This document shows, one piece after another, positions 42,656 to 52,994 of a DNA stretch of 64,000 nt (within the stretch, counting starts at the first letter, position 1; each line of letters opens with the position of its first letter). Below the pieces are notes generated by a model. The model was not told the origin of the DNA, did no database searches, and saw only the letters and a program-made list of their open reading frames with translations. Made by a program: the position numbers and the translations under genes. Origin of the DNA: Bacillus sp. RO3 (GTDB lineage Bacteria > Bacillota > Bacilli > Bacillales > Bacillaceae_B); assembly GCF_012911895.1 (NCBI RefSeq), contig NZ_JAAXCV010000028.1, positions 1-64,000 of the forward strand, written 5' to 3'.

Positions 42656-44284
42656 TTACTCTACTCCCAGAACCGCTTCGGCAATATTTACTGCATGATC
42701 ACCGATGCGTTCCAAGTTGCTGACGATATCAACAAACACAATGCCTGCTTGACCGGAGCATTTGCCTTCGTTCATACGTAGAATGTGCTGTTTCCGGAGT
42801 TTTCTCTCCATTTTATCGATTTGATCTTCCTTTTCAGCTACTTCCCTTGCGATATCTGTATCGTTAAGATCCAGGGATTTCAGCGCTTTTTCGACTGTTT
42901 CAATGGTCAGATTGAACATGACTTCAAGGTCATTCATAGCATCTTCTGTTATTTTAACCTTGTTGGTTTGTTGGTACTCGATAAGTTCAACGATATTTTC
43001 AAAATGATCCCCAACTCGTTCAATATCCCTTACAGTATCCATAAGGATTGAATGTCTCTCTGATTCAATCTCAGATAGAGAAGACGAGGATAAATCGACC
43101 AGATAATTCGTTATCTTCTTATCAAGATTGTTGATTGCTCCTTCAATCTGATAAGCAGCTTCTGCATTCTTTGAATTCTTTGATTTTAAGAACTCATTTG
43201 TTTCTTCCAATCCTTTAACAGCGAATTTCCCCATACGGAGTACTTCTTCTTTCGCCTGGCCTAAAGCGATTGACGGTGATTGTTCAATAAACACTGGATC
43301 TAAGTGCTTAGAGTTATAATCAACCAGGGAATCCTGCCCAGGAATCAACTTCGTCACGATCACCGCAAGTAAAGCGATGAACGGGAATTGAATGATCGTA
43401 TTCGTAATATTGAATGATCCGTGTGCAAAAGCGATTGTCATTGGTTCATTCAGATTAAATGAAGATTGTAAAAACAGAACAAACTTCGTGAAAAGTGGCA
43501 ATAAGATGATAAAGATCGTCGATCCAATCAGGTTAAAGAGTACATGTACTGCCGCTGCACGTCTCGCTGCAACCGATGCACCTAAAGCAGCCAATACTGC
43601 CGTGATGGTCGTACCGATATTATCTCCGAATAAAATAGGAAGTGCTGCCTGGATATCCACCAGGTCAGAACTGTATAGCTCTTGTAAGATACCGATTGTA
43701 GCAGATGAGCTTTGAACAATGACGGTAAATAGGGTACCGACCACTACTCCCAGAATCGGATTTGTACTCATGCTAACCGTGAGATCATGGAAGGCTTCAA
43801 GTGAACGAAGTGGTTTCATTCCGCCGCCCATTAATTCAAGACCATAGAATAATGCACCGAATCCGAAAATCATCTGACCAAAATTATGCACTTTCTTGCT
43901 CTTAAAGAAGAAGAGCATGATCGTACCGACAGCGATGATCGGCAAAGCATATTCACCAAGATCAATCCCGATAATGAAGGCTGTTACCGTCGTACCGATA
44001 TTCGCCCCCATGATGACACCGATTGCCTGTCTTAAGGTCATGAAGCCTGCGCTTACAAGTCCGACTACGATAACTGTCGTACCACTACTGGATTGGATTA
44101 AGATCGTAACAAAAATACCTGCAAGAACTCCCATGAAAGGATTGGTGGTGAACTTATCCAAGATTTCTTTCAACCGTTCACCTGCAGACTTTTGAAGTCC
44201 ATCCCCCATATACTTAATCCCAAAGAGGAAAATACCTAATCCCCCAAAGAACTGAAACAACATCTCTTGCCAATTTAATTCCAT
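42656..44284 (-). CDS. Na/Pi cotransporter family protein with PhoU-like C-terminus
   Basis: The 542-aa protein has two inverted Na/Pi-cotransporter repeats (PF02690). The repeated QSSS signature is in [10 protein letters not shown] and [11 protein letters not shown] cytoplasmic C-terminal PhoU-like domain (about 340-540) follows. It resembles YjbB/NptA-type proteins that move phosphate, often outward, with sodium. The ATG at 44284 follows AGGGG; the frame opens earlier at 44314. It is close to pst, which suggests tuning of phosphate balance, but no Pho box is seen. Not at this place in B. subtilis. Confidence 0.88.
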   Translation of the reverse strand: MELNWQEMLFQFFGGLGIFLFGIKYMGDGLQKSAGERLKEILDKFTTNPFMGVLAGIFVTILIQSSSGTTVIVVGLVSAGFMTLRQAIGVIMGANIGTTVTAFIIGIDLGEYALPIIAVGTIMLFFFKSKKVHNFGQMIFGFGALFYGLELMGGGMKPLRSLEAFHDLTVSMSTNPILGVVVGTLFTVIVQSSSATIGILQELYSSDLVDIQAALPILFGDNIGTTITAVLAALGASVAARRAAAVHVLFNLIGSTIFIILLPLFTKFVLFLQSSFNLNEPMTIAFAHGSFNITNTIIQFPFIALLAVIVTKLIPGQDSLVDYNSKHLDPVFIEQSPSIALGQAKEEVLRMGKFAVKGLEETNEFLKSKNSKNAEAAYQIEGAINNLDKKITNYLVDLSSSSLSEIESERHSILMDTVRDIERVGDHFENIVELIEYQQTNKVKITEDAMNDLEVMFNLTIETVEKALKSLDLNDTDIAREVAEKEDQIDKMERKLRKQHILRMNEGKCSGQAGIVFVDIVSNLERIGDHAVNIAEAVLGVE

Positions 44285-44536
44285 TTTTTCAACCCCTACA
44301 TAAATTTTCGACATTTAACAACAAAAACCCCATATCATTTTTAATATATAACTGGGCAAAGGTAAATAGTTTCTTCACGAAATTTACAATAGGTTAATAA
44401 AAGTCGCCTTTTATTACATTTGTGTTACAAACTATATTTATTATTATTGATTTTTTATTTCAAAGATTTGAAACTTGATGAAGGTGATGGACAAGCATAA
44501 AATAGAAAGGGTATGCATGAAAGGAGAAAATTAAGA

Positions 44537-45316
44537 ATGAGAATGAATATATTCCAACAATTGATTAAAAGTATCTATTCCCCAAAAGATATGGCTACAT
44601 TCCGTTTTCAGGGAATTGGCAAGACGATCCGCTACGTTTTTTTACTGGCACTCATATCCATCATTCCGGTAGCTGCTCAGTTTATTTCATTTGCCACAAG
44701 TGCTATCGACAATGTAAGGGAGTCGGTGGCAAATGAATTTCCAGACTTCACCATTGAAGACGGTTCGTTGAAGTCAGCTCTTAAAGAACCGATTTTGATT
44801 GAAAGAGACGGGGTGACCATTCTCTTTGATAGTTCGGGTGAACGCAAGGAGGAAAGCCTTGACGAAAATGAAAATACGATTGCCTTTCTGAAAGAAAGCT
44901 TTGTTGTCATCAATCAGGGAAATGTGCAATCTTCCTCCTACACTTTATTCGGCAGTACAACCCTGACGAAGGATGGATTCATTGAACTATTGGATTCCTT
45001 GATCGGCATGAAATGGATTCTCCTTCCCGTTGCCTTGTTTTTTCTATACCTGTTTACTTCAGGTATGATGTTCTTAAAGGTTACACTATTCGCCATTATC
45101 GGTGTTACGTTTGCCAATGTCCTTAAACGTAATGTTAACTACCGGCAAAGTTTTCGGATCACCGCATACTCTGCAACGGTTTCCACCTTGTTCTTTACCC
45201 TGATGGAGTTACTGCAAACCTATATTCCTGCTGCCCCGGTACTGGATTGGTTTGTCATTACCGTTATTCTCTACTTAGTCGTAAAAGAAATTCCTCAAAG
45301 GAAAATGCGAACTTAA
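44537..45316 (+). CDS. yqgB: YqgB, DUF1189 membrane protein
   Basis: The 259-aa protein starts MRMNIFQQLIKSIYSPKDMATF, as in DUF1189 proteins. It has one helix at about 28-50, an external domain of ~110 residues, and four helices at the C-terminus. An ATG at 44537 follows AAAGGAG, and the ATG at 44513 overlaps that site. The family is maltodextrin-utilisation MalA-like or YqgB. The function is not known. Confidence 0.8.
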   Translation: MRMNIFQQLIKSIYSPKDMATFRFQGIGKTIRYVFLLALISIIPVAAQFISFATSAIDNVRESVANEFPDFTIEDGSLKSALKEPILIERDGVTILFDSSGERKEESLDENENTIAFLKESFVVINQGNVQSSSYTLFGSTTLTKDGFIELLDSLIGMKWILLPVALFFLYLFTSGMMFLKVTLFAIIGVTFANVLKRNVNYRQSFRITAYSATVSTLFFTLMELLQTYIPAAPVLDWFVITVILYLVVKEIPQRKMRT

Positions 45317-45320
45317 AAAA

Positions 45321-45360
45321 AAAGAACCCCCTTCTCGACATCGAGATGGGGGTTCTTTTC
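45321..45360. terminator. Bidirectional terminator between yqgB and the MCP gene
   Basis: AAGAACCCCC and GGGGGTTCTT with an inner TCTCGA/TCGAGA stem and A/T flanks lie between the convergent genes. Confidence 0.88.
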
Positions 45361-45390
45361 TATCTTCTATGAATAACCAGAACACTTTCC

Positions 45391-47130
45391 TTATATCTTG
45401 AATTGCCTGCTTAATTGCTTTAATTGGTTAGAGGCGATCAACAACTGCTCCCCAATTTCATGGGTGTCTTTCACCTTCACGTGCTGTTCTTCAAAGGCCG
45501 CAAACATTTTTTCAGTTCCAGCTAATGTTTCCTGGGAAACCGCCGAGAATGCTTCTGTTGAAGATTCCATCTTAGGGAGGGCAGCTTCCAAGTATCCTAA
45601 GTCCGTTTTCATATTCTGCAAATCCCCGCTGACATCATCTATTTCATTCTTTAACAGATCGAATGAATCCCTGGTATCTGTTGCTTCTAAAACGAAATGT
45701 TGGAACTCCTCGAAAAACTCGTCGAATTGATTGGAAGCGTTGAAAGAGATTGACTGCATTTTATGTATCGTTTCACTGATATTTTTCGTAGCGTCTGATG
45801 ATTGATTTGCCAGTTTCTTTACTTCATTGGCTACAACGGCAAAACCACGGCCGGCTTCTCCTGCCCTTGCGGCTTCAATGGTTGCATTGAGGGCAAGAAG
45901 TTTCGTTTGTTCAGCAATTTGATTGATTAGTGAAATAACGGTAACGATGGAGGATGATTGGTGATGAACATCCTGAATGATCTTCTTCATCTCCTTGAAG
46001 TCACTGGATACCCGGTTTAAACCCTCGACCATTTTATCCACTTTATACTCACCGTCTCCCGCCGATTCATTCATATCCTTTGTTTTCTCAAAAACGAAAT
46101 TCATCTTTGTGAAAATGGATTTAACTACCATATTCATTTCTTGAAAATGGTTGACACTTACTTCGGATGAACCTGCCGTTTGCTCAGCCCCTACCTTTAC
46201 CATCCTGACCGTTTCCACCATTTCCTCATTCTCTTTCAATAGTTCCGAGGAAGACGTTTGAAGCTGTGTCCCCGTCGATGCTAAGCTGTCGGTTGTCTGA
46301 TGGATATTATGGATCAATTGTTTCATTTTTAAAATCATGGAGTCAAAACTTTTTTGGAGTGAAACGATTTCCGGCAGGGTCGTTTCTACGGATACAGTGG
46401 CAGCGAGATCCCCTTCCCTTATTTTCTTCATTGATTCACGAAGCTGTGCGATGGGAGATGTCAGCCTGTTCACAAACAATAAGACAATCACAAAGGCAAT
46501 TCCAACACTAAGAACGATCATAACCACCGTAAAGGTAGCTATTGATTGGATGTCCTGCATATATTCATCCTGAGGGACCACAATCAGGTAAACACCTTGT
46601 AGTTCTTGGATTGAATGGAATGCCAGCGTATACCTCTCTCCCTGAATGGTTGTTTGGATCGTCCCTTTTTTAAGGGATTGGATCCTGTCAATCACATGCT
46701 TATCGAATGGCAAATTTGAACTTGAACTTACTGAAAATGGAACAACACCGCCATCTTTAACAAGATAAAATTGTGCTCCAATATTATCCTGAATCAATGC
46801 AGTATCCTGTTTCTTGATGACTCCGTTCAATTCTTTCTCAAACTGCTCCTGCTTCCCTACATAAGTGAGCATCATGCTTTGGGCAATATCACTCATCGAT
46901 GTCACTTCCCGGTCCAACCGCTGTTCCATCAGATGGATGGTGGCCTGTTTTGACATGTTATAGGTAAGCCCTCCGATTGTAGAGCCGGTTATGGCAACAA
47001 GAAATAGGATGATGAACAGTAATCGGTTTTTTAATGACAAGCTCTTGGCAAAAGGATACATCCTTTTCACCTTTCGTACCTTTTTCGCACCACGGAGAAA
47101 ATCTTGTTTAAGGCTTTGTACTTTCGACAA
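45391..47130 (-). CDS. Methyl-accepting chemotaxis protein
   Basis: The 579-aa chemoreceptor has membrane helix 1 (about 35-57), an extracellular sensor of ~150 residues, helix 2 (about 195-225), a HAMP domain and a signalling domain. The hairpin tip is [20 protein letters not shown] followed by [12 protein letters not shown]. The ligand is unknown. The start is TTG at 47130 after AAGGGTG with 8-nt spacing. The frame continues to 47217 without such support. It signals to CheA/CheW. B. subtilis has no MCP here. Confidence 0.9.
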   Translation of the reverse strand: MSKVQSLKQDFLRGAKKVRKVKRMYPFAKSLSLKNRLLFIILFLVAITGSTIGGLTYNMSKQATIHLMEQRLDREVTSMSDIAQSMMLTYVGKQEQFEKELNGVIKKQDTALIQDNIGAQFYLVKDGGVVPFSVSSSSNLPFDKHVIDRIQSLKKGTIQTTIQGERYTLAFHSIQELQGVYLIVVPQDEYMQDIQSIATFTVVMIVLSVGIAFVIVLLFVNRLTSPIAQLRESMKKIREGDLAATVSVETTLPEIVSLQKSFDSMILKMKQLIHNIHQTTDSLASTGTQLQTSSSELLKENEEMVETVRMVKVGAEQTAGSSEVSVNHFQEMNMVVKSIFTKMNFVFEKTKDMNESAGDGEYKVDKMVEGLNRVSSDFKEMKKIIQDVHHQSSSIVTVISLINQIAEQTKLLALNATIEAARAGEAGRGFAVVANEVKKLANQSSDATKNISETIHKMQSISFNASNQFDEFFEEFQHFVLEATDTRDSFDLLKNEIDDVSGDLQNMKTDLGYLEAALPKMESSTEAFSAVSQETLAGTEKMFAAFEEQHVKVKDTHEIGEQLLIASNQLKQLSRQFKI

Positions 47131-47483
47131 AATTATACACCCTTCCCTAATCATTCCAATCATCATTTTCCCAAAGAAAGATGAAGGGAATGTAAAGCCA
47201 TTGTAAAGATTTATCAAAATTTAGGGATAAAGTCCCCCGTACCATTCACTAGGACGCCTACTGAAATGAAAAAAAGTCCAACATCGTCTGTTCTGCCCAA
47301 AGACGATTCGAAAGGAATTCCCATATGGGTAGGAAAGGACGAGGAGAATGCCGAATACTAAAAATAGGCAAATGTCACTTGTCGTACATAAATAGTGAAA
47401 ATAAGAACATTCATTGGAAGAAATTCAGGATTTGTCGTCCCTTCACAGTTCACATCCTATTTATAACGGGAGGTAAGAATAGT

Positions 47484-47849
47484 ATGAAAAGAATGGCGGT
47501 ATTCTTTGGTGTCATCATTCTTCTGTACAGTGTTTACTATGACTTGTATAAGGGAACATTAAGACTTCTTTATCATGATGCAGCAGTCACCACAGCGCCG
47601 CCAATCCAAAACGATCAGAAACCCGCCCCATCAAGAGAACCTCATACAGTAGAGGACCCTTCTTCCATCCCTTATGTGGAAATGGAAATCAAGCCGGGAG
47701 ATACTGTCCTGAGTCTTACAGAAGACCTTCTAGATGGTTCGCTTCCTGTCTCCATTGAACGTGTGATCACAGATTTTGAAGAATTAAATGATGTGCCCCC
47801 AGCGAAGATTCAAATTGGGAAGATATACAAGATACCGAATTACCAATGA
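47484..47849 (+). CDS. yqfZ: YqfZ-like LysM-type protein, 121 aa
   Basis: The ATG at 47484 follows GGGAGG. The frame before it has no start with a good site. A membrane anchor (AVFFGVIILLYSVYYDLY) is followed by a Pro/Gln/Glu-rich spacer and a degenerate LysM module at about 70-121 (VEMEIKPGDTVLSLTED, ending KIQIGKIYKIPNY). It lies next to ispG as yqfZ does in B. subtilis. It may bind peptidoglycan on the outer face. Confidence 0.78.
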   Translation: MKRMAVFFGVIILLYSVYYDLYKGTLRLLYHDAAVTTAPPIQNDQKPAPSREPHTVEDPSSIPYVEMEIKPGDTVLSLTEDLLDGSLPVSIERVITDFEELNDVPPAKIQIGKIYKIPNYQ

Positions 47850-47878
47850 CCACCCCTTCAAAAAAAACCGCCTATTTC

Positions 47879-47908
47879 TTGTCATTTCACACAAAACACT
47901 GTTACAAT
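47879..47908 (+). promoter_or_regulatory. ispG promoter
   Basis: TTGTCA (47879-47884) and TACAAT (47903-47908), spaced 18 bp, fit sigma-A. An inverted repeat TTCGTA...TACGAA (about 47912-47931) starts just downstream in the leader. Confidence 0.65.
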
Positions 47909-47966
47909 AGCTTCGTATTACTTATTACGAAAGTTTTTAGAACCTTTCTAAAGGAGCGAATTACAC

Positions 47967-49079
47967 TTGAGTGAAATTATACATCGTTCAAAAACACGCC
48001 CGGTCAAAGTCGGAGATTTAACGATTGGCGGTAACAATGAACTCGTTATCCAAAGTATGACCACTACAAAGACACATGATGTTGAAGCGACGGTTAAAGA
48101 GATTCACCGTCTAGAAGAAGCAGGATGTCAGGTTGTTCGGGTAGCTTGTCCAGACGAACGTGCTGCAGACGCGATTGCTGAAATCAAGAAGCAAATCAAT
48201 ATTCCACTTGTTGTCGATATACATTTTGACTATAAACTAGCTTTAAAAGCCATTGAAGGTGGTGCCGATAAGATCAGGATCAATCCGGGGAATATTGGCC
48301 GCCGTGAAAAAGTGGAGGCTGTCGTCAAAGCAGCAAAAGAAAAAGGCATCCCTATCCGTATCGGGGTGAATGCCGGAAGCCTTGAAAGAAAGATACTGGA
48401 AAAATACGGTTATCCGACAGCTGACGGCATGGTGGAAAGTGCCCTCCATCACATTAAGATACTTGAGGACCTTGACTTTCATGACATCATCGTGTCCATG
48501 AAGGCATCTGATGTGAATTTAGCCATCGAAGCATATACGAAAGCGGCGAAAGCATTCGACTATCCCCTACACCTTGGAATCACCGAATCAGGTACACTGT
48601 TTGCAGGAACCGTTAAGAGTGCTGCAGGTCTCGGAGCGATTCTAAGTCTCGGTATCGGAAATACCCTGCGCATTTCCTTGAGTGCCGATCCTGTAGAAGA
48701 AGTTAAAGTAGCCAGAGAGCTCTTGAAATCGTTTGGATTAGCTTCAAATGCAGCTACTTTGATCTCATGTCCCACATGCGGCCGTATCGAGATTGATTTG
48801 ATTTCCATTGCCAATGAGGTGGAAGAATATATTTCCACCATAAAAGCCCCCATCAAAGTCGCAGTTCTTGGATGTGCAGTAAACGGTCCAGGTGAAGCCA
48901 GGGAAGCTGATATAGGTATTGCCGGGGCCCGCGGAGAAGGACTATTGTTCCGAAAAGGAAAGACGGTCCGTAAAGTCCCCGAAGAGACGATGGTCGAAGA
49001 ACTGAAGAAGGAAATCGACAAGATTGCAGAAGAATATTTTGCCAAGCAGGAAGCAGAGAAAAAAGAACAGGAAGTATAA
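47967..49079 (+). CDS. ispG: IspG, 4-hydroxy-3-methylbut-2-enyl diphosphate synthase
   Basis: The 370-aa enzyme is of the MEP isoprenoid pathway. A TIM-barrel part ([20 protein letters not shown]...) is followed by the [4Fe-4S] domain with SCPTCGR and CAVNGPGE. It reduces MEcPP to HMBPP using electrons from ferredoxin or flavodoxin. The start is TTG at 47967 (TTGAGTGAA) behind AAGGAG. It is monocistronic with a clear promoter and terminator. Its partner enzyme IspH is encoded at 58155. Confidence 0.96.
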   Translation: MSEIIHRSKTRPVKVGDLTIGGNNELVIQSMTTTKTHDVEATVKEIHRLEEAGCQVVRVACPDERAADAIAEIKKQINIPLVVDIHFDYKLALKAIEGGADKIRINPGNIGRREKVEAVVKAAKEKGIPIRIGVNAGSLERKILEKYGYPTADGMVESALHHIKILEDLDFHDIIVSMKASDVNLAIEAYTKAAKAFDYPLHLGITESGTLFAGTVKSAAGLGAILSLGIGNTLRISLSADPVEEVKVARELLKSFGLASNAATLISCPTCGRIEIDLISIANEVEEYISTIKAPIKVAVLGCAVNGPGEAREADIGIAGARGEGLLFRKGKTVRKVPEETMVEELKKEIDKIAEEYFAKQEAEKKEQEV

Positions 49080-49084
49080 GGCAT

Positions 49085-49121
49085 TAAAAAGAGGACTGAT
49101 GGATATCAGTCCTCTTTTTTT
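49085..49121 (+). terminator. Terminator of ispG
   Basis: AAAAAGAGGACTGAT-GGAT-ATCAGTCCTCTTTTTTT begins 5 bp after the ispG stop. It may also serve yqfX from the other side. Confidence 0.9.
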
Positions 49122-49162
49122 CATCTCTTGAAATGCTCCCAATTTCAAGAAAAAGCGTTATT

Positions 49163-49549
49163 TTAAAAGAACGGCAGTACAAATAATCCGACGATTATCG
49201 ATACGGCCCCAATTCCGATTGCCCAGGCACCGAGCATTTCTGCTCCACGTCTTCTGGCCACAAATCCCAACACAATCCCTGCCGCTCCCATGATCACCGG
49301 GAGAATAAATAAGGAAAGAATGGAAAGGGCAAGTGCCGAGTAACCTAACACACGACCGGATGTTGTCGTATCTTCTGCAGCATCTTCTTCAAAGTCGCGG
49401 CTGATATTCATTGGAGCAGCTATTTCAGCTGCTGATTCTTCACGATATTCCCTGCTCACATCTGTTTCCGGATTGTCGTAATACACGTCGATATCTTGTA
49501 GATTTCGATCAACGCTGTTCAATTCTCGCTCGCGTCGTTCTTCACCCAT
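49163..49549 (-). CDS. yqfX: YqfX, DUF4190 membrane protein
   Basis: The 128-aa protein has a charged N-terminal ~65 residues and two C-terminal helices of the DUF4190 type (GYSALALSILSLFILPVIMG, then GAWAIGIGAVSIIVGLFVL) around VARRRGAEM. The ATG at 49549 lies behind GAGGG with 8-nt spacing. Position opposite ispG matches B. subtilis yqfX. Function is unknown. Confidence 0.85.
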   Translation of the reverse strand: MGEERRERELNSVDRNLQDIDVYYDNPETDVSREYREESAAEIAAPMNISRDFEEDAAEDTTTSGRVLGYSALALSILSLFILPVIMGAAGIVLGFVARRRGAEMLGAWAIGIGAVSIIVGLFVLPFF

Positions 49550-49812
49550 ACAGCAATCCCTCACTTTCTGTGTTTGGGAGCATTCTTATTGTGTGTCAGT
49601 TCGTTTATTTTACTATGCTAATGTTTGTCATTTTTGTTAGTGCTGTTTACCCGTAAAGCGGTGTTTAGACTGCAGATTCCGAGTCTCCCTAAATCTTATT
49701 ATCCTGCGGAGAAACGTGACATCGTCTAAAAGCTTTTTAATCTTCGTTTATCTACACGTAAGGATTGTGATAAAATTGAGGGAGTTTTTAATAAAGAGGA
49801 GCATGATAAAGA

Positions 49813-50382
49813 ATGAAACGCTTTGGAATCGATATTGACGGGACAGTTACATCACCTGAATCATTACTGCCTCACATAAATGATCATTTTAATTTAAAGT
49901 TAACCCTACAAGATATTACCCAATACGAATTGACGGAAGTCCTGGATATCTCCCCTCAAACCTTCGGTAAATGGTTCAAACAGGCAGAACCTGTCATCTA
50001 CAGGGACTCTCCGATTGCTCCAGGCGCAAAGAAAATTTTGGACCAGTGGAAGGAAGAACACGAGCTTTATTTTATCAGTGCAAGAAGATCAGATCTCATA
50101 GAAGTGACCAAGGACTGGTTCAATGTGCAGGATCTCATGTATCATCACATCGAGTTAATCGGTTCTCATGATAAGATCGCAACTGCCAAAAAACATGCAG
50201 TGGATATCTTTTTTGAAGATAAGCACGATAATGCTGTAGCGATTTCTGAAGAACTGTCCATCCCAGTACTGTTATTCAACACACCCTACAATCAAAAGCC
50301 GATTCCTGACGGTGTTGTCCGTATAAATGACTGGAATGAAGCAGATAAATGGGTTAAACAATGGATTCATAAGCAATCATAG
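49813..50382 (+). CDS. yqfW: YqfW, HAD-family 5'(3')-deoxyribonucleotidase-like protein
   Basis: The 189-aa HAD-like protein has motif I DIDGTVT (nucleophile Asp and DxDGT), motif II FISARR (Ser/Thr position) and motif III with FFEDKHDNA near 125-140. It belongs to the NT5C group, annotated YqfW, expected to dephosphorylate a nucleotide. The substrate is not shown. AAAGAGGAG precedes the ATG. Confidence 0.88.
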   Translation: MKRFGIDIDGTVTSPESLLPHINDHFNLKLTLQDITQYELTEVLDISPQTFGKWFKQAEPVIYRDSPIAPGAKKILDQWKEEHELYFISARRSDLIEVTKDWFNVQDLMYHHIELIGSHDKIATAKKHAVDIFFEDKHDNAVAISEELSIPVLLFNTPYNQKPIPDGVVRINDWNEADKWVKQWIHKQS

Positions 50383-50383
50383 A

Positions 50384-50410
50384 AAAAAGCCCCTCCATTC
50401 AGGGGCTTTT
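50384..50410. terminator. Bidirectional terminator between yqfW and the DUF1499 gene
   Basis: AAAAGCCCCT/AGGGGCTTTT with a CCATTC loop between convergent genes. Confidence 0.88.
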
Positions 50411-50411
50411 A

Positions 50412-50774
50412 CTACTGGTTGTTAAATTTCTCTTTAAATTGTTCAACCCGCTTCCGATTGACTTTGAAATCATAATAGCCAAGTCGTGAACCTGACTTTA
50501 TATGAAGGAGATGGGTCTTTTCATCAATATAGAGTTCCAGGTCATCCTTGAATTTCATCCACTTTGAAGTAAAAACCGCATGTAAGTAATGTGACTTTTC
50601 TTCCTTGATCTCTGCTCCATTGAGTTCATTAAGGGCTTTTCGAATCCTTTCTTTCGTATCTTCTGCGTTCCCGCTGAAAGGAATTGGAGCGATCCGGTGA
50701 TATGAGGTGAGGTCGATTGTGCTAACACAATTTTTTTTATTTGTCGGGCAGTGAGTAAATGGGACAGTATCCAT
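50412..50774 (-). CDS. DUF1499 family protein, 120 aa
   Basis: The protein has the DUF1499 pattern: CPTNKKNCVSTIDLTSYHRI at the start, then RIRKALNEL, HYLHAVFTSKWMKFKDDLELYI and the SGSRLGYYDFKVNRKRVE end. The ATG at 50774 follows TAGGAG, although the frame opens at 50864. The family is widespread but of unknown function. It lies beyond the zur terminator and is not part of the zinc operon. It is absent from this place in B. subtilis. Confidence 0.82.
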   Translation of the reverse strand: MDTVPFTHCPTNKKNCVSTIDLTSYHRIAPIPFSGNAEDTKERIRKALNELNGAEIKEEKSHYLHAVFTSKWMKFKDDLELYIDEKTHLLHIKSGSRLGYYDFKVNRKRVEQFKEKFNNQ

Positions 50775-50863
50775 GGCTATCTCTCTCCTAAGCGATTCAA
50801 TAACATTCCTATTCCCTTTTTCCCCTCTTTTCCACTTGATTAAACGCTGTTTTTTAAAAAACA

Positions 50864-50890
50864 AAAGAGACCCCCAAAAAGGATCTCTTT
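50864..50890 (-). terminator. Terminator of the znuCB-zur operon
   Basis: AAAGAGA and TCTCTTT with an A-rich/C-rich loop overlap the zur stop codon and T-rich sequence follows on the minus strand. Confidence 0.65.
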
Positions 50891-51305
50891 ACTGACACTG
50901 GGGACATTTACCGTAAATCTCAAATTTATGACCGGAAATATCATATCCTGTATCGGTTAAATTCTCTTTTAATGCTTCCATGGGACAGGTGTGAATCTCC
51001 TTCGTTTTTCCACATCCCATACAAATGAAGTGGTGATGATGGTGATGACTTTCGCACGTAAATCTGAAATGCCTTTCACTTGATAGTTCTGTCTCTTCCA
51101 AAATTCCAAGTTCAACAAACAAGCTTAAATTTCGATAAATCGTATCGAAACTGAGACCAGGGTAATCAGGTTTCATATTTTCGAGGACATCCCTTGCCGT
51201 CAGATATTTATTGGAGCTAGAAAATAACTCAAGTAACTGCTCCCGCTTTCCTGTATGCTTATATCCTTTTGATTTTAACAGGTCCAGTGCTTCCGTAACA
51301 TTCAC
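50889..51305 (-). CDS. zur: Zur, zinc uptake repressor (Fur family)
   Basis: The 138-aa Fur-family protein has an N-terminal winged helix ([34 protein letters not shown]) and a C-terminal domain with structural zinc cysteines CMGCGK and CPQC. A sensing patch rich in His ([15 protein letters not shown]) is present. With zinc it represses uptake genes. It is the last gene after znuC-znuB, with a 3-bp gap, so the repressor is made from its own target operon. The gene context and the upstream Zur box support Zur rather than Fur or PerR. Confidence 0.93.
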   Translation of the reverse strand: MNVTEALDLLKSKGYKHTGKREQLLELFSSSNKYLTARDVLENMKPDYPGLSFDTIYRNLSLFVELGILEETELSSERHFRFTCESHHHHHHFICMGCGKTKEIHTCPMEALKENLTDTGYDISGHKFEIYGKCPQCQ

Positions 51306-51308
51306 TTT

Positions 51309-52163
51309 CTACACCTCAACTTTAGAAGAATGGCTCATTCTTATTTTCTTCATCATAATGGTAATAAGAAGGATCAATATCGCTGTCATGACAATCGTCC
51401 CGCCTGGGGCAAGGTTCAAATAGAAGGCACTGATTAGGCCGACTATAACCGAAATTTCACCAAATAACACGGAGAAAGCGATGGTTTGTTTAAAGCCATT
51501 GGCAATCCTGATACTTGCAGCCACCGGCAGCGTCATAAGAGATGATACGAGGAGGATTCCGACGACACGCATAGATGCGGCAATCACCAGTGCGACCATG
51601 ACCATAAAGATGAAGTGGATCGCCTTTGCAGGGATGCCAGAAGCCTTTGCGTGATCTTCATCGAACGAAAGAAGAAACAACTCTTTATACAGGAGGAAGA
51701 TCACACTGATGACCAGCACGCTGATTCCCCCGATTAAATATAAATCTCCTCTGCTGACTGCGCTGACGCTCCCAAACAAATAACTGAATAAATCCGTATT
51801 AAATCCATCTGCGAGAGAAATGAAAATGACCCCTATCCCGATCCCGCCGGAAAGGATGATAGGGATTGCCAGTTCCTGATAATGTTTATACAACATACGT
51901 AAACGTTCTATGAACAAAGACCCCATGACAGAAAAAACCATACCGAAATAAAGTGGGTTCAGTCCTGAGAAAACAGGCACCGTTTTACTTAAATAAAGGC
52001 TCGCAGCAATTCCTGATAACGTTACGTGACTCAAGGCATCGGCAATCAATGAAAGCCTCCTGACGACGATGAATGCCCCTAATAATGGTGCGATGATTCC
52101 AATGAGGATCCCCGTAAGAAAAGCATTTTGTAGAAATTCATACTGAAAAATTGCTTGTATCAT
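51309..52163 (-). CDS. znuB: ZnuB-type zinc ABC transporter permease
   Basis: The 284-aa protein of the ABC-3 metal permease family has 8 or so membrane helices. Conserved segments are GAFIVVRRLSLIADALSHVTLSGIA and SFDEDHAKASGIPAKAIHF, split in two by a helix pair. It carries zinc across the membrane with ZnuC. It follows znuC by 18 bp and precedes zur by 3 bp. No znuA binding-protein gene is adjacent. Confidence 0.92.
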   Translation of the reverse strand: MIQAIFQYEFLQNAFLTGILIGIIAPLLGAFIVVRRLSLIADALSHVTLSGIAASLYLSKTVPVFSGLNPLYFGMVFSVMGSLFIERLRMLYKHYQELAIPIILSGGIGIGVIFISLADGFNTDLFSYLFGSVSAVSRGDLYLIGGISVLVISVIFLLYKELFLLSFDEDHAKASGIPAKAIHFIFMVMVALVIAASMRVVGILLVSSLMTLPVAASIRIANGFKQTIAFSVLFGEISVIVGLISAFYLNLAPGGTIVMTAILILLITIMMKKIRMSHSSKVEV

Positions 52164-52181
52164 GTTCTTCCCTCCAATCGA

Positions 52182-52958
52182 TCATGAATGATGATGTTCA
52201 TGCTCATGATTTAAAAAATGTACATCATGACCATAAAAAGAGGAAAGCTCATTTTCTTTAAGCTTTTCAAACTCTTCTGTTTTGCCATGGAAATGTAAAT
52301 GTTTATTCAAACATGCGACATGAGTCACCTTGTTCGAAATCGAGCCGATATCATGGGTGACAAGGACGAGTGTTATCCCTAGATCCTTGTTTAATTTTTC
52401 CAACATATCGTAGAAATTCTGGACATTTTGACTGTCCACCCCCACTGTCGGTTCATCAAGTATTAAGATATCCGGTTGGCTGACAAGGGCTCTTGCAATA
52501 AACACCCTTTGCTGCTGACCACCTGATAACTCCCCAATATTCCGCTTTGCAAAAGGCCCCATCCCAACCGATTCGATGGCATTATGAACATCCTGTTTAT
52601 ATTTTGATGAGATCCTTCTGAACAATCCAGCTTTTTTGGCGAGTCCGCTTGCAACCACTTCATATACCGTGGCTGGAAATCCTGTATTGAAGCTGTTTGC
52701 CTTCTGGGACACAAATCCGATACGATCCCATTGTTTGAATTTATGCTGAGGGGTTCCAAAAAGCTCGATGTTCCCCTGCTTTGCATGCAGGAGGCCCAGT
52801 ACAAGCTTCAGTAATGTCGATTTACCTGAACCGTTCGGACCCACGATTCCAAGGAATGCACCTCTTGGAATGCTGAGATTAATATTTTCAAGTACCCTTT
52901 CACGTTCATAACGAAAGGTAACATTCTCTATTTTTATTACTGGATTTGCATGATCCAT
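52182..52958 (-). CDS. znuC: ZnuC-type zinc ABC transporter ATPase
   Basis: The 258-aa ATPase has Walker A GPNGSGKST, signature LSGGQQQR and Walker B ILILDEP with the H-loop VTHD. The C-terminus ends in a His-rich tail (NHEHEHHHS) that could bind zinc. The ATG at 52958 follows GAGAG. A TTG at 52967 is an alternative. It is the first gene of the operon and lies about 16 bp downstream of a Zur box. Confidence 0.92.
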   Translation of the reverse strand: MDHANPVIKIENVTFRYERERVLENINLSIPRGAFLGIVGPNGSGKSTLLKLVLGLLHAKQGNIELFGTPQHKFKQWDRIGFVSQKANSFNTGFPATVYEVVASGLAKKAGLFRRISSKYKQDVHNAIESVGMGPFAKRNIGELSGGQQQRVFIARALVSQPDILILDEPTVGVDSQNVQNFYDMLEKLNKDLGITLVLVTHDIGSISNKVTHVACLNKHLHFHGKTEEFEKLKENELSSFYGHDVHFLNHEHEHHHS

Positions 52959-52973
52959 TTTAATCAACTCTCT

Positions 52974-52994
52974 TTATAAGAATCATTACGATTT
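52974..52994. promoter_or_regulatory. Zur box upstream of znuC
   Basis: On the minus strand AAATCGTAATGATTCTTATAA matches the B. subtilis Zur box AAATCGTAATNATTACGATTT perfectly in its first half and partly in its second. It lies just before the znuC start, where bound Zur would block transcription. Confidence 0.75.

Noticed and set aside
48560-49084. 174-codon frame antisense to ispG
   Set aside because: A shadow of the coding strand; no start signal and Ser/Pro-rich as shadows often are.
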